From: Bactericera cockerelli
Taxonomy: Eukaryota; Arthropoda; Insecta; Hemiptera; Triozidae
Length of the DNA: 64,000 bases
Reading direction: 5' to 3'
NCBI GenBank assembly: GCA_024516035.1
Contig: CM044962.1
Location: 8,493,095 to 8,557,094, forward strand
Translations under genes and position numbers: made by a program
In this document: piece by piece, positions 63,501 to 64,000 of the stretch
How positions within the stretch are numbered: the first letter of the stretch is position 1
Layout: every line of letters starts with the position of its first letter
Notes under the pieces: generated by a model
Databases searched by the model: none
Told to the model about the DNA's origin: nothing
The model's input: the letters and a program-made list of their open reading frames with translations, nothing else

Positions 63501-63879
63501 TCGATGAGTGGGTAGTTGCGGAGATCACTTTGTCCTCCACGATTTCTTTTGGCTTCTGCTGATTGGAACTTTCAGGTTGTACAGTAGAGACTGTTGGTGT
63601 GATTCCACCAAAAGAAACTCTGTTGTTCTTGGGCGATTTCGGGATTTCCGGTTCGCGATTCTGTCTAGAGCTTTGTGGCGATTTAGGAATCTCCAAACCA
63701 CGATTCCAATCCATTGTGGGAACGAGTAGTCTGCCGTCTGTTTTGAGATATTCAGAACTTCTTGTATTGATTTCTGTTGATTTACCTGGTGCTGATTGGA
63801 GTTCGTCAGCAGTTTCGGGTTCTGAATCATCGTCGATCATGTGAACAATGATATTGGGGTCTAATGCGCGTTTGTCCAT
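42807..63879 (-). CDS. MYORG: type II membrane GH31 glycosidase, MYORG (KIAA1161)-like; one frame break
   Basis: Fourteen exons (minus): 63196-63879, 62684-62953, 62288-62425, 61429-61658, 61014-61100, 56095-56314, 54957-55227, 52850-53040, 51679-51745, 50509-50610, 45833-46119, 45184-45350, 44577-44703, 42807-43015. Phases agree except that exon 11 is one base short (see 45947). About 1016 residues. A long Ser/Pro-rich cytoplasmic N-terminus (about 1-335) precedes one transmembrane helix (FVIFLLLVISLLVGFAHVLY, about 339-358) and a lumenal GH31 barrel. Blocks: CYRLTW, HWYGGGRTLG, WPVELGR, FVTGYIGRQRWG, GDLTFDPARF, RRGFRITLSVQPF, nucleophile region DSFYLDLG (D752), GYPFLMPGPVGGD (acid/base Asp), ELYIRWLQLATFLPVIRYS, PLIRPLWMLDP, EELLVAPIL and LNEIAYF. 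Human MYORG is an ER/Golgi alpha-galactosidase; the insect substrate is unknown. An intron carries a gene on the opposite strand. Confidence 0.9.
43060..43262 (+). repeat. SINE family A (copy A3)
   Basis: GTCCCGGTAGCTCAGTCGTA head, CTCTGTGAATCCAGAG arm, GGGTTCGAAACCC B box and CCGGGACA close of the acceptor stem; body to the GGGCAGTATAAATAA end. Just upstream of the last glycosidase exon. Confidence 0.88.
43270..43885. repeat. dispersed element with paired TTTCCTTAT termini
   Basis: ACTTTCCTTATCATATAAGG near the left and ACTTTCCTTATTATAGGATA near the right; GTCCAGAAATATGAAGAA and GTCCAGAAATGTGAAAAA recur too. The inner part includes GAGATATCTTGTTCACGG and a GACAGACAGACG run. It resembles a decayed non-autonomous element; class unknown. 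Confidence 0.45.
44051..44575 (+). mobile_element. family G insertion with target-site duplication and 38-bp minisatellite
   Basis: The unit CCAGATTTGCATTA occurs at 44051-44064 and 44562-44575 as a target-site duplication of 10-14 bp. The element between them starts with the family G sequence (CATCATAGGGTGGCGTCATC) and ends with ten tandem 38-bp units (TGGTCTACTCCCTGTTTATA...CCCCCAGCCAGACT), with only a few substitutions between units. The right duplication copy covers the donor site of glycosidase exon 13 (GT at 44575-44576). Confidence 0.85.
44855..45016 (+). repeat. non-LTR retrotransposon 3' tail with (ACATT)n
   Basis: Sequence containing GCCCCCTTTACATGGGGAGG, then AATAAAGGC and ACATTACATTACATTACAT: a signal plus short tandem tail typical of non-LTR elements without poly(A). 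Confidence 0.55.
45025..45180 (+). repeat. LINE or retroposon 3' end with poly(A)
   Basis: CAATAACCCCGCCCTTTAG, AT-rich run, AATAAAGC and A10. The CCCCGCCCTTTAG block is inverted at 11518-11536 and a related phrase (AAGGGCGG) occurs at 52801-52808. Directly upstream of the exon 12 donor. Confidence 0.5.
45500..45815 (+). repeat. tRNA-headed SINE interrupted by a MITE
   Basis: A-box-like TAGCTTGATCGATAAGGCGG and B box GGTTCAAATCCTGG at 45507-45560, then GAGTAGTTGTGATATCACGAA. The same phrase occurs at about 44791-44812 followed by GTGATTTACACAAATATG, which appears as an uninterrupted paralogue of the MITE insertion point. Confidence 0.6.
45620..45781. mobile_element. TTAA-flanked MITE (piggyBac type)
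   Basis: 162 bp, flanked by TTAA on both sides (45616-45619 and 45782-45785). Termini CCTCTTCGCGCCC and GGGTGCGAAGAGG match at 12 of 13 positions. Two inner small palindromes (GTCCTCGTAAGAGGAC and GTCCTCGGGTGAGGAC). No ORF. Confidence 0.85.
45947..45948 (-). other. one-base frameshift in glycosidase exon 11
   Basis: Upstream the frame gives RYYKFKRN...APVFVSLPVL; downstream the homologous sequence STWESLQLIIPTTLTYGIIG needs a frame with one extra base at about 45947/45948. In the uncorrected frame a TGA is met at 45905-45907. Exon length (287) also breaks the otherwise consistent phases by exactly one. Confidence 0.85.
46235..46500 (+). repeat. SINE family F (copy F3)
   Basis: GTCACCGTTGCCGAGTGAGT head, GCGCGCTAGGCATTGCACGC, B box GGGTTCGATCCCC, body with GTACTTGGATGTTCGGGG and TCGTGAGGAAAAATGAGTAG. 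Confidence 0.85.
46608..46705 (+). repeat. dispersed repeat with TTCCAGTTGCATCCA motif (second copy)
   Basis: About 85% similar by eye to 18118-18212. A shorter third copy is at about 50405-50450. Here it lies upstream of the intron-nested zinc-finger gene. Confidence 0.65.
47146..49452 (+). CDS. intron-nested WRKY-GCM/FLYWCH-like zinc-finger protein
   Basis: Three exons: 47146-47340, 47708-47835, 48207-49452; phases agree, 522 residues. It lies within the glycosidase intron between exons 10 and 11, on the opposite strand. The N-terminal half (about 1-180) resembles a domain I know from many uncharacterised arthropod proteins and MULE-like transposases: VKFEGTTEDYEAHL, W..RNT, then probable zinc ligands in YRCHHNT, TQCPALL and HIAQNHNHQL (C-C-H-H), LKHRKMNAEVKQKL, and LCPPLSAVYRLYYKTF. 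Then a 15-residue repeat tract (about 245-335) and a C-terminal helical region (WDSLQSRLVKIVEKRKAKN, about 420-500). The last few residues come from SINE-like sequence. DNA binding is inferred; no transposase catalytic domain is visible, so it may be a domesticated transposase fragment. Confidence 0.72.
48615..48880 (+). repeat. 45-bp coding repeat in the nested zinc-finger gene
   Basis: Five to six units encode the 15-residue motif SNNVPTDIVTPNIVR with little divergence in the central units; flanking units (IPSNIVL, SNTLLSNNIS) are decayed. Open frames on the other strand here are mirrors of the repeat. Confidence 0.85.
49565..49775 (+). repeat. SINE family D (copy D3), diverged
   Basis: GTTAATCTGGTAATCCAGGT, B box GGTTCAAATCTTACCC, body ATGACCACTTAATGATA...GGCTTAGATGGTAGAAAATG as in D1 and D2. 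Just downstream of the nested gene, whose end also abuts SINE-like GGGTTTAATTCCCAGCCTGG. Confidence 0.7.
50463..50532. repeat. 70-bp perfect palindrome covering a splice donor
   Basis: Two 35-base arms with no loop, centred between 50497 and 50498. The right arm is the 3' end of glycosidase exon 10 (coding DSFYLDL, including the nucleophile Asp) plus its GTAAGATATAA donor; the left arm is its exact inverted copy in the intron. Confidence 0.97.
50766..51062 (+). repeat. SINE family C (copy C1)
   Basis: Most complete copy: ATAGCTCAGTGGTTAAGC (A box), GCTTGCCATGCGGAAG, B box GTGTTCGAACCCCCG, body GATACCTTCCGGTGCGCTCG, CACTTCTTGCCCATCAGAGG, ending AAAATAATAATAAT. Confidence 0.88.
51203..51412 (+). 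repeat. SINE family A (copy A4)
   Basis: GTCCCGGTAGCTCAGTGGTA head, B box GGGTTCGAAACCC, closing stem CCGGGAC, body to GGGCAGTATAAATAAG and an (ATT)n tail. Confidence 0.9.
51454..51513. repeat. 26-bp inverted repeat with 8-base loop
   Basis: Arms 51454-51479 and 51488-51513 pair at 25 of 26 positions. In the glycosidase intron between exons 9 and 10, followed by a T-run at about 51530-51557. Confidence 0.9.
51806..51905 (+). repeat. diverged family A-like SINE head
   Basis: GTCTGGTAGGTCAAGACGTC...AATCCAGAGGTCGCGGGTTCGAAACCTAGCC followed by ATGGCAATTTATCCTC, a mutated version of the A head and body start. Confidence 0.55.
52256..52612 (+). repeat. SINE family B (copy B5), best preserved
   Basis: GCCTCCGTGGCGTAATGGTT, B box GAGTTCAACTCCCGG, full body with GGTGAGGTTAATGTGGGTAG and AAAACCCCCGTCCTAA, ending (GAA)n. 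Its antisense ORF is not a gene. Confidence 0.9.
53347..53557 (-). repeat. SINE family A (copy A5)
   Basis: Reverse-strand head with GGTAGCTCAGTGGTAAAGGC, B box GGGTTCGAAACCC and body as in A1. Confidence 0.88.
53572..54062 (+). repeat. SINE family C (copy C3) split by a 197-bp insert
   Basis: The C head (ATTAGCTCAGTGGTAAGATA) and body run to 53815; the body resumes at about 54003 with AGACCACAACAGTCTACAGT. The intervening 53816-54012 is open in one frame and flanked by AGACCACAAC at both ends, like a target-site duplication. Confidence 0.75.
54240..54665. repeat. pair of about 120-bp direct repeats
   Basis: AATCCAGTGTTCGAACATTT...CAATCAGAGTCATTGTTTTT...CATGCTTCATTTATTAATTT occurs at about 54243-54380 and 54530-54663. 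A third fragment (TTACAGAGGAAACTTAACAA) is at about 62625-62660. Confidence 0.75.
55652..55875 (+). repeat. 5S rRNA-derived SINE (family E, copy E1)
   Basis: GGGTTAAATACACCGGTTCT, CGTAGGATCACCAAAGTTA follow the 5S rRNA A-box/intermediate-element/C-box order; body GAGGTTAATGTGGGTAGCCG and AACACCCCCGTCAT matches SINE B. A partial second body follows at about 55919-56005 (GCTGGGTGAGGTTAATGTGG). Confidence 0.85.
56325..56537 (-). repeat. SINE family A (copy A6)
   Basis: Reverse-strand head GGTAGCTCAGTGGTAAAGGC, B box GGGTTCGAAACCC, body and (ATT)n tail. Confidence 0.88.
56553..56672 (-). repeat. SINE family B tail fragment, cut by the piggyBac-like element
   Basis: CACGCTGGTGGAAGGATTTA...CCAGATCCAATGTCAAGGCT...ATGATTCTATTTCAGTTTTAA matches the tail variant of B2 and B4 in reverse and stops at the TTAA of the next element. 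Confidence 0.6.
57656..57862 (+). repeat. SINE family D (copy D2)
   Basis: GTGCACTGGTAATCAAGTGG, GCGTAGGGTTCCGTTGTTTC, body TGTGACCACATAATAATAAG and GGTAGAAAATGCTTTGAG. Inserted in the nested TIR element. Confidence 0.8.
58050..58165 (+). repeat. 5S rRNA-derived SINE head (family E, copy E3)
   Basis: TGGAATACACCAGTTTTCAT, AAAGTTAAGCAATGTCTAAC and GGTTGAACATGGATTAGTGA keep the 5S order. The body is missing or decayed here; a B/E body piece is at about 58690-58830. Confidence 0.7.
59045..59335 (+). repeat. direct repeat of about 80 bp
   Basis: GATATTTGTATTTAAAAATG...ACTAAATAAAATACCTAATA...ATTAATTATTTAAAACAATT occurs at about 59051-59133 and 59248-59332. Inside the nested TIR element. Confidence 0.75.
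60094..60475. repeat. 54-bp minisatellite open in several frames
   Basis: About six and a half units of 54 bp (CAGCTAGTGCTAGAC, CCAGCCCTCCTATTGTAGC, TCCCATTCCTATCACAA). Because the unit is a multiple of three and free of stops in some frames, both strands show long repetitive ORFs. Part of the piggyBac-like element. Confidence 0.9.
61862..62066 (+). repeat. SINE family A (copy A7)
   Basis: GTCCCGGTAGCTCAGTGGTA head, B box GGGTTCGAAACCT, closing arm CCGGACA (one base lost), full body and (ATT)n tail. Between glycosidase exons 3 and 4. Confidence 0.88.
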
Positions 63880-64000
63880 GACGAGTCAATTCGCAGTTGC
63901 GTTTCAAGTGCTTGCTGATTTTGGACGCTGATTTGAATATGAAGTCTGGTTTGATGCTGTTTTTCTTCTTCTTTGAACTGCTGACCTTCTGCATTGATTT
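63880..64000 (-). promoter_or_regulatory. 5' UTR or upstream region of the glycosidase gene
   Basis: Upstream of the Met at 63879 on the minus strand. No further in-frame Met is evident before the window ends, so the start is the best available, but an upstream non-coding exon cannot be excluded. Confidence 0.4.

Overview
The window is nuclear DNA from an arthropod, most likely an insect and possibly a hemipteran (an inference from gene style and repeat content, not proven). The genes have GT-AG introns, animal-specific proteins are encoded, the sequence is AT-rich with many (ATT)n tracts, and small Pol III-derived retroposons (SINEs) are dense. Exons below were read by hand, joining ORF fragments at splice sites that preserve frame and family homology.

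Gene layout, left to right: UNC119 (-, 674-1679, 2 exons); V-ATPase subunit G (+, 2423-5094, 4 exons); the 40S ribosome assembly factor LTV1 (-, 7554-17450, 9 exons); an unrecognised Ser/Pro-rich protein with a KEN degron (+, 18399-20221, 4 exons); FIBP (-, 22358-27526, 5 exons); an intronless PARP1 (+, 28232-31324); a near-intact non-LTR retrotransposon (+, about 32.4-39.64 kb); and a large GH31 glycosidase gene of the MYORG/KIAA1161 type (-, 42807-63879, 14 coding exons). One intron of the last gene hosts a zinc-finger gene on the opposite strand (+, 47146-49452). The first six genes alternate strand strictly and form three head-to-head pairs (UNC119/VhaG, LTV1/KEN gene, FIBP/PARP1), each with about 0.7-0.95 kb between start codons.

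Repeats fill most introns and gaps. At least five tRNA-headed SINE families occur (called A, B, C, D and F here), plus single copies of other tRNA-headed types, and three copies of a 5S rRNA-headed SINE (E). The bodies of E and B are clearly homologous, so the same body carries different Pol III promoters. Family G lacks a tRNA head; one G copy carries a ten-unit 38-bp minisatellite beside a splice donor. DNA elements include an internally deleted mariner, a foldback element, a TTAA-flanked MITE, and a TTAA-flanked piggyBac-like element interrupted by a second TIR element.

The most unusual item is the retrotransposon. ORF1 has an SGNH-hydrolase domain and a Gln-rich tail. ORF2 holds about 300 residues of Thr/His-rich 9-residue repeats between endonuclease and reverse transcriptase. 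Its reading frame has no Met codon before the middle of the endonuclease and meets ORF1 by a single -1 step. Also notable are a 70-bp perfect palindrome on a splice donor of the glycosidase gene, a one-base frameshift in the same gene, and a duplicated exon end in LTV1.
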